Assembly: GCA_964485815.1 (NCBI GenBank)
Contig: CAZAJX010000007.1
Span: 1 to 63,981, forward strand
Direction of reading: 5' to 3'
Source: SFLA01 sp964485815
GTDB lineage: Bacteria; Bacillota; Clostridia; Oscillospirales; CAG-382
Length of the DNA stretch: 63,981 nucleotides
Shown piece by piece: positions 39,174 through 47,520 of this stretch (the stretch's first letter is position 1; each line of letters begins with the position of its first letter). Position numbers and translations under genes: made by a program. The notes under the pieces were generated by a model. The model had not been told where the DNA came from, ran no database searches, and was given only the letters and a program-made list of their open reading frames with translations.

Positions 39174-40967
39174 TTGAAACGGTTAAAAGCATTTTTACTT
39201 TCAATGGATAACAACACAACTACCTATAAAGAAATGTACGAGGGGCAGATCATAGTGCCCCCGGGTTCTTACGGAAATCCATCTCCCACTCCCATAGTGG
39301 AATCCGACCCCACCTATTGGTACGGCGATATTTCGGTGCTTATAGAAACCACCCACAAAAACGCCAAGGATACGCCTACCTTAACCTTTATGATACCTGC
39401 TCACAGACTGGGAATAACAGAGTCTTCCGCCGCGGCGGCAGATCATTGCCTGCGTGCTCTTGCGCCGTATATAGATTCTCTTAACGATGGTATTTACAAC
39501 CGTTCACGTCCGGATAAAGAAAACGGAAAATATTATCTTTACCGTCCGGGCGGAGAGGTAGTGGTGCGCAACACCGCGTATTTTTCGGTATGCCCCCAAA
39601 AGGATTACGAAAACGGCGGCGGAGCTACCATATACTTATTGCACGATGATATTGACCGCCCGCCTGTTTTGTGTCTGTGCGTCAAGATGCAGGTACAGCT
39701 TCCCGCAAGAAAAATACGCAAAACCATACAAATGCTTTGCCGCGATCTGCCGGATGCAATTGAACGGTTTGCGTTGGAGGTTGATGCCGCCAAGCTTCAA
39801 GCCGCAGTATCTCTGGCTGAAAAACAGCGGGAAATACGGGATTTTCTTAAAAACAGCCCGTATTGCGCCTTTATTGCGGACGGAAGTATTCTTCCGCGCC
39901 ATAAGGGCACCGCTCTCCCTATGCAGGGCGCTGTTCCCTTTGTTTCCCCGCCCGATGACCGTATAGAGATCTGCGGAATAAAGGGAATGGGTATAAAAAG
40001 GGGAGTTACTGTTATTACGGGCGGAGGCTATTCGGGAAAATCCACTCTGCTGGATGCGGTTTCCGCAGGCATTTACGATCACGTTTACGGTGATGGCAGG
40101 GAACTGTGTATAACCGACGATACCGCCGTTACCGTTTCCGCAGAGGACGGCAGATGTATTCAGCACGTTAATATCTCGCCTTTTATAAAGTGGATACCGG
40201 GAGGAGATACTTCGGATTTTTCCACCCAGCGCGCCTCGGGCTCAACCTCTCAGGCGGCAAATATTATGGAAGCTGTGGATTTCGGTTCCCGCCTTATACT
40301 CATTGACGAAGACAGAAGCGCCACCAACTTTATGATACGGGATTCTATGATGAAGGAGCTTATCTCCAAAGAGCCTATCACGCCTTTTACCGACCGCGTG
40401 TGTCAGCTTTACGAGGAAAAGGGTGTTTCTACCATACTGGTTATCGGCGGAAGCGGAGAATATCTTTCCGTAGCGCACAAGGTGTATATGCTTGAGGATT
40501 ACCTTGTGCGTGACGTTACGGAAAGGTCAAAGGCTATCAGCGCTTCCGTTCCGCCCGTGCAAAGGACTGCCGCAGATTGGTCCCAGTCCCGCGTACTTCT
40601 TTCATACGGATTTTCTTCGTATCCTGCGGGATGCGGCACGGAGGTTTTGTCCGTGTCCGATATGGGGATAATCTTTATGGGAGACGAGAAGATAGATATC
40701 AGAGGATTACACAATATCATCAGCGTTGCCCAGATGGACGCATTGGGATTTATGCTCAGACGTATTGCGGTAACGGGTAATTCTCCGTATATAGATTTGG
40801 AAAAGGTGGTAAACGAGCTTTATTATACGGTAGGCGCGGAAGGGCTGGATAGCATATATACAGCCTTTTTTACCACCTGCCGCCGCTTTCTCGATCTCCC
40901 TCGCAAGCAGGAGCTTATTGCGGCAATAAACCGTATGCGCCATAGCAGGTTTTCAAAAAAAGAATAA
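39174..40967 (+). CDS. Predicted ABC-class ATPase (COG3044)
   Basis: 597 residues, TTG start 9 bases after GGAGG. A single soluble protein with Walker A GGGYSGKST (283-291), a signature-like ASGSTSQA (354-361) and Walker B RLILIDED (373-380), with conserved N-terminal domain before it. It belongs to the uncharacterised ABC-class ATPases without membrane part, often near RNA- or tRNA-related genes; its substrate is unknown. Expression probably depends on the unusual leader upstream. It is monocistronic, ending in a terminator. Confidence 0.85.
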   Translation: MKRLKAFLLSMDNNTTTYKEMYEGQIIVPPGSYGNPSPTPIVESDPTYWYGDISVLIETTHKNAKDTPTLTFMIPAHRLGITESSAAAADHCLRALAPYIDSLNDGIYNRSRPDKENGKYYLYRPGGEVVVRNTAYFSVCPQKDYENGGGATIYLLHDDIDRPPVLCLCVKMQVQLPARKIRKTIQMLCRDLPDAIERFALEVDAAKLQAAVSLAEKQREIRDFLKNSPYCAFIADGSILPRHKGTALPMQGAVPFVSPPDDRIEICGIKGMGIKRGVTVITGGGYSGKSTLLDAVSAGIYDHVYGDGRELCITDDTAVTVSAEDGRCIQHVNISPFIKWIPGGDTSDFSTQRASGSTSQAANIMEAVDFGSRLILIDEDRSATNFMIRDSMMKELISKEPITPFTDRVCQLYEEKGVSTILVIGGSGEYLSVAHKVYMLEDYLVRDVTERSKAISASVPPVQRTAADWSQSRVLLSYGFSSYPAGCGTEVLSVSDMGIIFMGDEKIDIRGLHNIISVAQMDALGFMLRRIAVTGNSPYIDLEKVVNELYYTVGAEGLDSIYTAFFTTCRRFLDLPRKQELIAAINRMRHSRFSKKE

Positions 40968-40974
40968 TATATTC

Positions 40975-41009
40975 AAAGAGCACGGCAAAAACCGTGCTCT
41001 TATTCTTTT
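40975..41009 (+). terminator. Terminator after the ABC-class ATPase gene
   Basis: AAGAGCACGG (40976-40985) pairs with CCGTGCTCTT (40992-41001), then ATTCTTTTT. Confidence 0.88.
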
Positions 41010-41044
41010 TCGTGTAAAAAATATCGAAAAACGATAAATTACTA

Positions 41045-41073
41045 TTGACAAACGAGATGCAATGTGATATTCT
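41045..41073 (+). promoter_or_regulatory. Sigma-A promoter
   Basis: TTGACA (41045-41050), 17-bp spacer, TATTCT (41068-41073), upstream of the lipoprotein gene at 41110. Confidence 0.65.
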
Positions 41074-41109
41074 GCGGTTGGAAGAAAAATACATTTCCGA
41101 GGTGAGATA

Positions 41110-41718
41110 ATGAAAAAAGCGATTGTATACGCAATTATAATTTCCGTTTTGCTTTTGCTCGGCTGTAACGCTATGGCTGACGTTAATACGGAAAACGAGG
41201 GAAACGGAGCTCCGTCACACGATGAAAGCAATGAGCAATCTGTGGCAAATGAGGTTTCAGAACCCGTTGTTTTGGACGTGAGCGAGGAATCAGAAACACT
41301 CCTGGAGGAAAGCGGTACTGCTGATATCGCGCCGACGGATTTTGACTGCCTGTATCTTATTTCCGAAAATACGTCCACGAAAGTAGACGTTACTCGTTGC
41401 ACTGTAAACATAGCCGGCTACGGCGAGTATTCGGTGCCGAGTCCCGGTACAATACCGTATTGCGAGCCGCAAAACGGCGACGGTGAGTATCTGATAAGCC
41501 TTAATTTAGAGGCGGATTCCGTAACCGTCCTTTGCTGGGATGCGGATATGTGGGCTGCCGGCATAGTGGGCGACGGTATTCCCGTTGAACTTAACGATGG
41601 CACCGCCTTTTTCGGCGGACGAAATATTTACTGCATCACTGTTGAGTGGTACGAGGATAACCCCTTGTGCAGCGGAAAAGCGGAGTATTGGTTTACCGTC
41701 TGTGAATTCATTGATTAA
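41110..41718 (+). CDS. Small secreted lipoprotein, unknown
   Basis: 202 residues. Signal with lipobox LLLLGC (Cys19), an acidic Ser/Glu-rich linker (25-75) and a compact C-terminal domain (about 80-202) with Cys pairs (FDCLYLIS, TRCTVNIAG, LCWDADMW, NPLCSGKAEYWFTVCEF). No family recognised. It is followed 14 bases later by the DUF2975 gene and probably shares its transcript, though the two need not act together. Presumed role at the outer face of the membrane. Confidence 0.65.
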   Translation: MKKAIVYAIIISVLLLLGCNAMADVNTENEGNGAPSHDESNEQSVANEVSEPVVLDVSEESETLLEESGTADIAPTDFDCLYLISENTSTKVDVTRCTVNIAGYGEYSVPSPGTIPYCEPQNGDGEYLISLNLEADSVTVLCWDADMWAAGIVGDGIPVELNDGTAFFGGRNIYCITVEWYEDNPLCSGKAEYWFTVCEFID

Positions 41719-41732
41719 AAAGGAGAAAGAAA

Positions 41733-42212
41733 ATGCCAAAAATACCTTCCAAGGCCTCGGTCATAATTTCAATAATACTTTCCGTAATGTTCAGCATCAT
41801 CGTTGTGGGATTGGGTGTGTTTTTACCCTTTGAAATGTCCCGCCCCGGTCCCACAGAGGATTTTGTACGTGTGCTGTTGGCAGATAAGCTGGGAGATACT
41901 TACGTGCTTTGGTTTATGCTGTGGTGTTATGCAATATTAATTACCGCTCTCGTGTGCTGTATCGCCGTAACTTTACTTTTGCTCCGCGTGCGCAAGGGAC
42001 TCGTTTTCACCCCGAAAAGCGTTTCGTATATCCGTTTTATTTCCTGGATGTGCGTTCTTCTTGCGGTTATAATTCTTATCGCCCAGTATTTTCATTCGGC
42101 GGCGTTCATCGTTACTCTTGCTATGTCATTCCTCGGACTTTGCCTGCGTGTTGTTAAAAACGTTATTGAAGCGGCAACCGAGATCAAGAACGAAAACGAC
42201 CTTACTGTTTAA
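41733..42212 (+). CDS. DUF2975-family membrane protein
   Basis: 159 residues, four membrane helices (about 8-32, 58-85, 98-120, 125-145). Its pattern (VRKGLVFTPKSVSYIRFISW between helices 2 and 3) is that of DUF2975. In Firmicutes these proteins are nearly always encoded directly before a small Cro/C1 regulator of the YozG type, exactly as here (15 bases apart). The pair is thought to form a membrane-linked regulatory module; its signal is unknown. Confidence 0.8.
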   Translation: MPKIPSKASVIISIILSVMFSIIVVGLGVFLPFEMSRPGPTEDFVRVLLADKLGDTYVLWFMLWCYAILITALVCCIAVTLLLLRVRKGLVFTPKSVSYIRFISWMCVLLAVIILIAQYFHSAAFIVTLAMSFLGLCLRVVKNVIEAATEIKNENDLTV

Positions 42213-42227
42213 CGGGAGGGGAGTAAT

Positions 42228-42446
42228 ATGATAATTATTAATTTGGACGTTATGATGGCAAAAAGAAAAATGTCCCTTAACGAGCTTTCCGAAAAAGTGG
42301 GCATCACCCTTGCCAATCTGTCCATTCTTAAAAACAACAAAGCGAAAGCTATTCGCTTTTCCACCCTCGATTCCATCTGCCGTGCGCTGGATTGCTCGGT
42401 AGAAGATATTATCGAGTATAGGCCCGACGGTATAACGGAGGAATAA
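42228..42446 (+). CDS. Small XRE/YozG-type regulator
   Basis: 72 residues, almost only a helix-turn-helix: LDVMMAKRKMSLNELSEKVG, ITLANLSILKNNKAKAIRFS, then LDSICRALDCSVEDIIEY. This is the Cro/C1 type found behind DUF2975 genes. It probably represses its own operon or a neighbour. GGAGGGGAG upstream is a strong ribosome site. The DUF4173 gene begins 2 bases after it ends, so all three are one unit. Confidence 0.9.
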   Translation: MIIINLDVMMAKRKMSLNELSEKVGITLANLSILKNNKAKAIRFSTLDSICRALDCSVEDIIEYRPDGITEE

Positions 42447-42448
42447 TA

Positions 42449-44029
42449 ATGGATAACTGTACCGAAAACACTGCGTTTAATACTGATAAAGCTTCTTTTT
42501 CGGGATTTGAGAGTATTTTTGCCTGGCTTTGCCTGCTTTTGGGATATTTGTTCTGCCGCGCGTTCCCTTTGCCCGATAACCCTCTGGGAATGTTTATAGT
42601 AATTCTCGCCTCCCTTTGCGTAACCGCCGCGGTATTGTTTAAAAAAGGCGTAAAAATCTGCGCTTCTGCCGTAACCTCCGCCGCCCTTTGCGTGGTGTTC
42701 GGCGCGGCTATGTTTATATCTGCAGATGCTTTTGCACAGTTTTTTGCATTCCTCGGCTCGGTGCTGGGCTATAGCTATTTCGTTTATACCGCAACGGGAA
42801 ACAAAATAGAAAAAGGATTTTCCGATCTTTTGCCTGCGGATTTTGTAAAAGCTCTGTTTATATTGCCCTTCAGACGCTTTGGTAGGCTGTGGGTTGCAAT
42901 GTTCTCGGGAAAGAAAAGCGGTAAGCTTATATGGAAGATACTGTTGGGCGCGGCGGTTGCCGTTGTTCCCACCTTTTCCGTAGTCACCCTGCTTTCTTAT
43001 GACGAGGGCTTTACAAAACTGTTGGAAAAAGCTTTTTATTTCCTTAAGGATTTCAGCTTGATCTCCCATCTGTTTTCGCTGTCCGTTGGCGGAATAATTG
43101 CGATGTACGTGTTCGGAATGTACTTTGCCTGCACGGAAAGGGATTGTGAAAGCATCATCACCGCCGAGAAATGGAAGCTCCTTGAAAAAATACGTTTTCT
43201 TCCCGCGCTTACAACGGCGGTTGCGCTTATACCTCTTATCGTTGTGTACGTATTCTTTTTCGTTTCCCAATGGCAGTATTACGTTTCGGGATTTTCGGGA
43301 GCTCTGCCCGAAGGCTTAAGCTATGCAACCTATGCCCGTAACGGATTTTTTGAACTTTGTACCGTTTCCGCCATAAACTTTTTCATACTTTTTGCAGTAT
43401 CGCTGGTAATGAAACGGCAAAGTAAAGGGGAAAGCATACTTCTCAAAACTGCGAATATAGTTATATCTCTTATGACACTCGTGCTCATTGCCACGGCGAT
43501 GTCTAAAATGGCTTTATATATCCAAAGCTACGGACTTACGGAAAGACGTGTGGTTTCATCGTGGTTTATGGTGTTGCTTGCAATTATATTTATTATAATA
43601 ATCGCAAAGCAGTTTATAAAAAAGATAAAGGTATTGCCCGCATCGGGAATTGCGGTTGCATTGATGCTTGCGCTCCTCACTCTTTCAAATTATAACGGCA
43701 TTATCGCCGATTACAACGTGGACAGATATATAGGCGGCGACCTTGATTCTGTTGATCTGGACGAACTGTATGACCTCGGCACTCCTGCGCTTCCCGCACT
43801 TCTCCGCTATGTCGAATACTATGAGCAGGAGAATAACGTGGATATAAAGAAATATATAACCGACGATTCCGCCGACCGTTCGGAGATAAAGGACGACGGT
43901 GTGGCATATTTCAGCTCTTTATACGTCCGCATTTTCAAATCCGAGCTTGAAAGCAAAAAGCCATTCACCGCCTTTTCTGTGCCGGATCTGAAGGCGAAAA
44001 AAGCACTTGAAGCATATTTAAATGAATAA
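42449..44029 (+). CDS. DUF4173/DUF4153-family membrane protein
   Basis: 526 residues with about ten membrane helices and a soluble C-terminus (about 435-526). The family is marked by the segment YIQSYGLTERRVVSSWFMVL near residue 350 and NYNVDRYIGGDLDSVDLDEL-like sequence after the last helix. Function is unknown. It is co-transcribed with DUF2975 and the small regulator, with only 2 bases between the stop of the regulator and this start, so expression is presumably controlled by that module. Confidence 0.8.
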   Translation: MDNCTENTAFNTDKASFSGFESIFAWLCLLLGYLFCRAFPLPDNPLGMFIVILASLCVTAAVLFKKGVKICASAVTSAALCVVFGAAMFISADAFAQFFAFLGSVLGYSYFVYTATGNKIEKGFSDLLPADFVKALFILPFRRFGRLWVAMFSGKKSGKLIWKILLGAAVAVVPTFSVVTLLSYDEGFTKLLEKAFYFLKDFSLISHLFSLSVGGIIAMYVFGMYFACTERDCESIITAEKWKLLEKIRFLPALTTAVALIPLIVVYVFFFVSQWQYYVSGFSGALPEGLSYATYARNGFFELCTVSAINFFILFAVSLVMKRQSKGESILLKTANIVISLMTLVLIATAMSKMALYIQSYGLTERRVVSSWFMVLLAIIFIIIIAKQFIKKIKVLPASGIAVALMLALLTLSNYNGIIADYNVDRYIGGDLDSVDLDELYDLGTPALPALLRYVEYYEQENNVDIKKYITDDSADRSEIKDDGVAYFSSLYVRIFKSELESKKPFTAFSVPDLKAKKALEAYLNE

Positions 44030-44048
44030 AATCAACTAAAGAAAAAAA

Positions 44049-44080
44049 CAAAGGAGAGCAAAATTGCTCTCCTTATTTTC
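44049..44080. terminator. Bidirectional terminator
   Basis: AAGGAGAGCA (44051-44060) pairs with TGCTCTCCTT (44065-44074), then ATTTTC. Shared by the DUF4173 operon and rpsU. Confidence 0.85.
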
Positions 44081-44099
44081 ATAGCTTGAAGTCAGTATA

Positions 44100-44276
44100 T
44101 TACTTATACTTGCGCTTTCTTGCAGCCTCAGACTTCTTCTTGCGCTTTACGCTGGGCTTCTCGTAATGCTCTCTCTTACGGAGTTCTGCCTGAACACCGC
44201 TTCTGAGGTAGCTTCTCTTGAATCTGCGAAGGGCGCTGTCTATGCTCTCGTTTTCTTTAACTTTGATTTCAGCCAT
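44100..44276 (-). CDS. rpsU: 30S ribosomal protein S21
   Basis: 58 residues, extremely basic: MAEIKVKENESIDSALRRFK, then SGVQAELRKREHYEKPSVKR and a KKKSEAARKRKYK tail, which is the S21 sequence. It binds the 3' region of 16S rRNA near the anti-Shine-Dalgarno and helps initiation. It lies 82 bases after rplT and has its own promoter (44326-44354), so it is at least partly independent of the infC operon. Confidence 0.95.
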   Translation of the reverse strand: MAEIKVKENESIDSALRRFKRSYLRSGVQAELRKREHYEKPSVKRKKKSEAARKRKYK

Positions 44277-44325
44277 TTTTTGTCCCTCCCTCCGTACCTG
44301 ACGGGATTTTTGTCATAATATGGTT

Positions 44326-44354
44326 ATTATACCAAAAACTTTCAGTTATGTCAA
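44326..44354 (-). promoter_or_regulatory. Sigma-A promoter of rpsU
   Basis: Minus strand TTGACA (complement of 44349-44354), 17-bp spacer, TATAAT (complement of 44326-44331). Both boxes match consensus; the -35 ends 4 bases from the rplT stop. Confidence 0.85.
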
Positions 44355-44358
44355 TACT

Positions 44359-44712
44359 TTACAGAGCAGCCTTTGCGGTTTCAACAAGCTTTGCGAAAGC
44401 AGCCTTGTCGGAAACTGCGAGCTCTGCAAGCATCTTACGGTTGAGGGTGATACCGCTCTTCTTAAGACCGTTCATGAAGCGAGAATAGTTGATACCTTCA
44501 ACCTTGCACTGTGCGGAAATTCTGGTGATCCACAGAGCACGGAAATCTCTCTTCTTCTGCTTTCTGCCGATGTAAGCGTAGTTGCCGCTCTTGAGAACGG
44601 CCTGCTTAGCCATCTTAAAATGCTTACTTTTTGCGCCCCAATAGCCCTTAGCGAGCTTTAAGGTTTTATTTCTTCTCTTTCTGGTAGAAAGAGCGCCTTT
44701 TACTCTTGCCAT
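44359..44712 (-). CDS. rplT: 50S ribosomal protein L20
   Basis: 117 residues, the usual L20 length: MARVKGALSTRKRRNKTLKL, then FRALWITRISAQCKVEGINY and SRFMNGLKKSGITLNRKML. L20 binds 23S rRNA early in 50S assembly. In Firmicutes free L20 represses the infC-rpmI-rplT operon by binding the leader, which is present upstream at 45480-45644. It follows rpmI by 30 bases. Confidence 0.97.
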   Translation of the reverse strand: MARVKGALSTRKRRNKTLKLAKGYWGAKSKHFKMAKQAVLKSGNYAYIGRKQKKRDFRALWITRISAQCKVEGINYSRFMNGLKKSGITLNRKMLAELAVSDKAAFAKLVETAKAAL

Positions 44713-44742
44713 TTCGATTTATCCTCCGTTAATGATATTTCC

Positions 44743-44943
44743 TTATTTGGAATAAGGGATGAGCCTGTTGAGATCGTTCATTCTGGTAGTGCTTACATAA
44801 GAAGCCTTACGGAGCGCTCTCTTGCGTTTTGCAGTCTTAAGACCGGTCTTATGACGGTGGCCGGGATGACCCATCTTTACTTTGCCGCCGGCAGTCCAAG
44901 TAAGTCTTTTAGCTGTAGCCTTGTGTGTCTTGATTTTGCCCAT
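44743..44943 (-). CDS. rpmI: 50S ribosomal protein L35
   Basis: 66 residues: MGKIKTHKATAKRLTWTAGG, then GHPGHRHKTGLKTAKRKRAL and NDLNRLIPYSK, typical L35. It begins 2 bases after the infC stop, and its ribosome site AAAGGAAG lies within the last codons of infC, so translation is coupled. Middle gene of infC-rpmI-rplT. Confidence 0.97.
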   Translation of the reverse strand: MGKIKTHKATAKRLTWTAGGKVKMGHPGHRHKTGLKTAKRKRALRKASYVSTTRMNDLNRLIPYSK

Positions 44944-44945
44944 TG

Positions 44946-45479
44946 TTATCTTCCTTTCGATTGATTTGCCGTTCTTTTCGGTGCGAGTATCATTATCATA
45001 TTGCGTCCGTCAAGCTTGGCGGGTTTTTCAACCACACCGCATTCCTCGCATGCATCCGCAAACTTCTGCAGAAGCGTGAGTCCGTTTTCGGTGTGAGCCA
45101 TTTCTCTGCCGAAGAACTTGACCAGAACCTTAACGCGGTTTCCTTTTGTAAGGAATTCCAGCGCCTTGTTAAGCTTGGTGTTGAAATCGTGAGTGTCGAT
45201 ACGGCATCTTAACTGAAGCTCTTTAAGCTCCACAGTCTGCTGTTTCTTCTTCATTTCCTTTTCCCGCTTTTCTTTTTCGAAGCGGTACTTGCCGAAATCC
45301 ATTACCTTACAAACGGGGGGCTTTGCATCGGGAGCGATCTCGACCAGGTCGAGTCCGGATTCCTCTGCCAAGCGTCTTGCCTGGGCGATGGTAACGATAC
45401 CGATCTGGTTACCCTCCGCATCTATCAGGCGGACTTCACTTGCTTTGATTTCATCGTTGATGAACGATTTAGTGCTGAT
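44946..45479 (-). CDS. infC: Translation initiation factor IF-3
   Basis: 177 residues if started at ATC 45479: MSTKSFINDEIKASEVRLID-type N-terminus after the initiator, then LAEESGLDLVEIAPDAKPPV and the C-domain QLRCRIDTHDFNTKLNKALE. GGAGGT lies 9 bases before this ATC. The next ATG/GTG/TTG is TTG 45371, which would delete the N-terminal domain. E. coli and B. subtilis infC start with AUU as part of IF-3 autoregulation (IF-3 rejects such codons), so AUC here is a natural variant. Confidence 0.93.
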   Translation of the reverse strand: MSTKSFINDEIKASEVRLIDAEGNQIGIVTIAQARRLAEESGLDLVEIAPDAKPPVCKVMDFGKYRFEKEKREKEMKKKQQTVELKELQLRCRIDTHDFNTKLNKALEFLTKGNRVKVLVKFFGREMAHTENGLTLLQKFADACEECGVVEKPAKLDGRNMIMILAPKRTANQSKGR

Positions 45480-45644
45480 AACTGATACACCTCCGTGTTA
45501 AATACGCTTTTTTACAATAAAAAAAGCTGTGCACAACAAAAAAGCACAGCAACGCAAACCGATTTATCAAACCGGGATACGAAAACTATTTACCACGCCT
45601 GACACCTTGTCGGCGGGTGAGGAGCAAGCTCCAACTTCTTTGTC
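45480..45644 (-). ncRNA. L20-type autoregulatory leader of infC-rpmI-rplT
   Basis: Minus-strand leader between promoter and infC. It holds TTTGGACAAAGAAGTTGGAG, a GGAGC/GCTCC hairpin, paired CACCCGCC/GGCGTGGT elements and a terminator (GCTGTGC ... GCACAGC then T7, about 45515-45560). This layout matches the Firmicutes L20 leader, where L20 binding favours the terminator. Recognised by layout and context, not by a covariance search. Confidence 0.7.
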
Positions 45645-45650
45645 CAAAGC

Positions 45651-45679
45651 ATATTACCACTTAAAACCCGTTTTGTCAA
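45651..45679 (-). promoter_or_regulatory. Sigma-A promoter of infC-rpmI-rplT
   Basis: Minus strand TTGACA (complement of 45674-45679), 17-bp spacer, TAATAT (complement of 45651-45656). Confidence 0.85.
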
Positions 45680-45767
45680 TAGGTTTTATCAACTTTTTTA
45701 AAGTTTTTTATAAAATCTCCTTCCTTTGCCGCATATACATATATTAAGACACAAGGAGGATTTTTAT

Positions 45768-46514
45768 ATGCCCAGATTATTTTTAAGCCCTTCCACGCAG
45801 GAATATAATTTGTATTACGACGGTGAGGGCAACGAAGAGTATTATATGAATATGATCGCCGACCTTATGGAACCCTATCTTTCGGCAAGCGGAATTACCT
45901 TTACGAGAAACGATCCCGAAGGCTCGGTGGGCGCATCCGTGCGCAAATCAAACGCGGGGAATTACGGTCTGCACCTTGCTTTACATTCCAACGCTTCGGG
46001 CAGCGCCAACCCCGGCGGACAGCGTGGCAGCGATTTTTATTATTTTCCCGGAAGCGCAGACGGCTTGCGTGCGGCGGAGATATTCGTTTCACTTTTTAAA
46101 AACATATATCCGCTTCCGGAACGTGTCCGCGCCATTCCCACAACCACCCTTTACGAGGTGCGCAACGCGGTTGCACCTACCGTGCTGGCGGAGATAGCCT
46201 ATCACGATAACCCCGAGGATGCGGAATGGATACGCAGTAATCTTAACGTAATAGCCCGCACTCTTTCCCAAGGTGTGGCACAGTATTTCGGCGTGCCCTT
46301 CGTTCAGCCGGGAATTACCCAAACCGCCACAGTGCGCACTGCGGGCGGAAGGCTTAACCTGCGTTCTTCGCCCTCCTTAAGCGGACAGATCATAGGTGCA
46401 ATTCCAAACGGTTCCGCCGTTTCCGTAACGGGCAGTAACGGTAATTGGTATGCGGTAATTTATAACGGACAAAACGGCTACGTTTCCGGCGATTATTTGG
46501 TTTTAAACGGATAA
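45768..46514 (+). CDS. N-acetylmuramoyl-L-alanine amidase with SH3b domain
   Basis: 248 residues from ATG 45768 with AGGAGG upstream. Amidase_3 catalytic domain (about 1-175): SPSTQEYNLYYDGEGNEEYY with the first zinc-side Glu, ALHSNAS with a zinc-binding His, and LAEIAYHDNPEDAEW with the catalytic Glu. Then a bacterial SH3 domain (about 185-248: RLNLRSSPSLSGQIIGAIPN, GYVSGDYL) for wall binding. There is no signal peptide, so it may act on the spore from inside the mother cell or leave by lysis. A weak sigma-E-like motif (TAAAATC-14-CATATACA, 45711-45739) lies upstream. Confidence 0.87.
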   Translation: MPRLFLSPSTQEYNLYYDGEGNEEYYMNMIADLMEPYLSASGITFTRNDPEGSVGASVRKSNAGNYGLHLALHSNASGSANPGGQRGSDFYYFPGSADGLRAAEIFVSLFKNIYPLPERVRAIPTTTLYEVRNAVAPTVLAEIAYHDNPEDAEWIRSNLNVIARTLSQGVAQYFGVPFVQPGITQTATVRTAGGRLNLRSSPSLSGQIIGAIPNGSAVSVTGSNGNWYAVIYNGQNGYVSGDYLVLNG

Positions 46515-46558
46515 AATTTATATTCTTTGCGCAAACTGACTCCGAGGAGGAGTCAGTT

Positions 46559-46957
46559 TTGCTTTCGTATTTTAAAAGGTATTTTGCTTTGTTTCTTGCA
46601 GGCGGGGGAATATACGTGCTTATCGAGCTTCTTTACCGCGGCAAAAGCCATTTTTCAATGTTTCTCGCAGGCGGGCTTTCGGTGGTGCTTATCCGTCTTA
46701 TCTGCGGCAGAATAAAGGGCTTTTTACTGCGCTGTCTTGCGGGCGGTATTATCATCACTTCGGTGGAGCTTGTATTCGGAATAGTATTTAATCTATGGCT
46801 GGGTATGGACGTGTGGGATTATTCCCATCTGCCGTATAATATTCTCGGTCAGGTCTGCCCGTACTTCACGCTCGCCTGGGCGGCTTTGTCCGTTCCCGCA
46901 TTGTGGCTGGGAAACTTTATCTGCGGCAGACATAAAAGCGAGCCGTTGTCAAAATGA
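46559..46957 (+). CDS. CmpB-type putative ABC transporter permease (small membrane protein)
   Basis: 132 residues with four membrane helices, TTG start after GAGGAGG (7-base spacing). The sequence ITSVELVFGIVFNLWLGMDV followed by WDYSHLPYNILGQVCPYFTL is the hallmark of the family named CmpB, annotated as putative ABC-transporter permeases, though no partner ATPase or binding protein is here. Function is uncertain. Only 44 bases separate it from the amidase gene, so they may be co-transcribed. Confidence 0.8.
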   Translation: MLSYFKRYFALFLAGGGIYVLIELLYRGKSHFSMFLAGGLSVVLIRLICGRIKGFLLRCLAGGIIITSVELVFGIVFNLWLGMDVWDYSHLPYNILGQVCPYFTLAWAALSVPALWLGNFICGRHKSEPLSK

Positions 46958-46985
46958 CAACGGCTTGGTCAAGTATTTAAATGAA

Positions 46986-47285
46986 TTATTCCCAATCAAT
47001 TCCAATCCATTTTTGGCACAGCAAAAGACAGGCAAAAGTGTTTAAAGCGAATGCGGAGTAAAGAATAAGCTCGTACTCATTGTATGCGTTGCCTAAAAGA
47101 TTATTAATACTATCCTCTAAAAACACAAACGGCAGGGTAAGGAGCACTCCGCACACTTGCGCCAAGAATTGTTTCCAACGCCAACCGGCATCATAATATT
47201 TCGAGTTTTTAAAAAATGCGTATAATATGTAACAGTTAACAAATGGTATAAACAACATGCAAAGTTGTTTCTTAATGGTAATCAT
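46986..47285 (-). CDS. Small membrane protein, unknown
   Basis: 99 residues, about three hydrophobic segments (6-24, 38-57, 72-92) with the N-terminal pattern MITIKKQLCMLFIPFVNCYI. A GAGG lies about 12 bases before the ATG, an acceptable but weak ribosome site. Convergent with the CmpB-like gene (28 bases between stops). It does not belong to a family I recognise. AT-rich codon use compared with neighbours suggests either recent arrival or weak expression. Confidence 0.55.
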   Translation of the reverse strand: MITIKKQLCMLFIPFVNCYILYAFFKNSKYYDAGWRWKQFLAQVCGVLLTLPFVFLEDSINNLLGNAYNEYELILYSAFALNTFACLLLCQKWIGIDWE

Positions 47286-47349
47286 AGAGTGATATGTCCT
47301 CGTTTATTGCTATAAATATTTGCATCGTTGTAAATGTGTGAAAACAAAA

Positions 47350-47376
47350 TCCACCCTGCGTTCAAAGCAGGGTGGA
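47350..47376. terminator. Hairpin terminator
   Basis: TCCACCCTGC (47350-47359) pairs with GCAGGGTGGA (47367-47376), T-rich on the minus side. The 235-base gap 47286-47520 holds this, the repeat at 47413, and nothing else recognised. Confidence 0.7.
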
Positions 47377-47412
47377 AAACACTCGGAATATATGGTACAC
47401 CTGCTTTTTTGT

Positions 47413-47449
47413 CGGGGTCCCCGAGAAGTCGCAAGGCTTCTTGGGGTGA
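47413..47449. repeat. GGGGTCCCC hairpin repeat, copy 3
   Basis: CGGGGTCCCCGAGAAGTC ... GGCTTCTTGGGGTGATTT, downstream of the nuclease gene. Confidence 0.7.
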
Positions 47450-47520
47450 TTTAATCAGATGTTATTCACTGTGCATACATTTTACCATAAAAGGTGCATT
47501 TTGTCAATATTTATCTTTGT

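Noticed and set aside
42209..43270. 353-residue minus-strand frame
   Set aside because: Antisense to the XRE and DUF4173 genes; Lys/Arg/Gln-rich with no domain.
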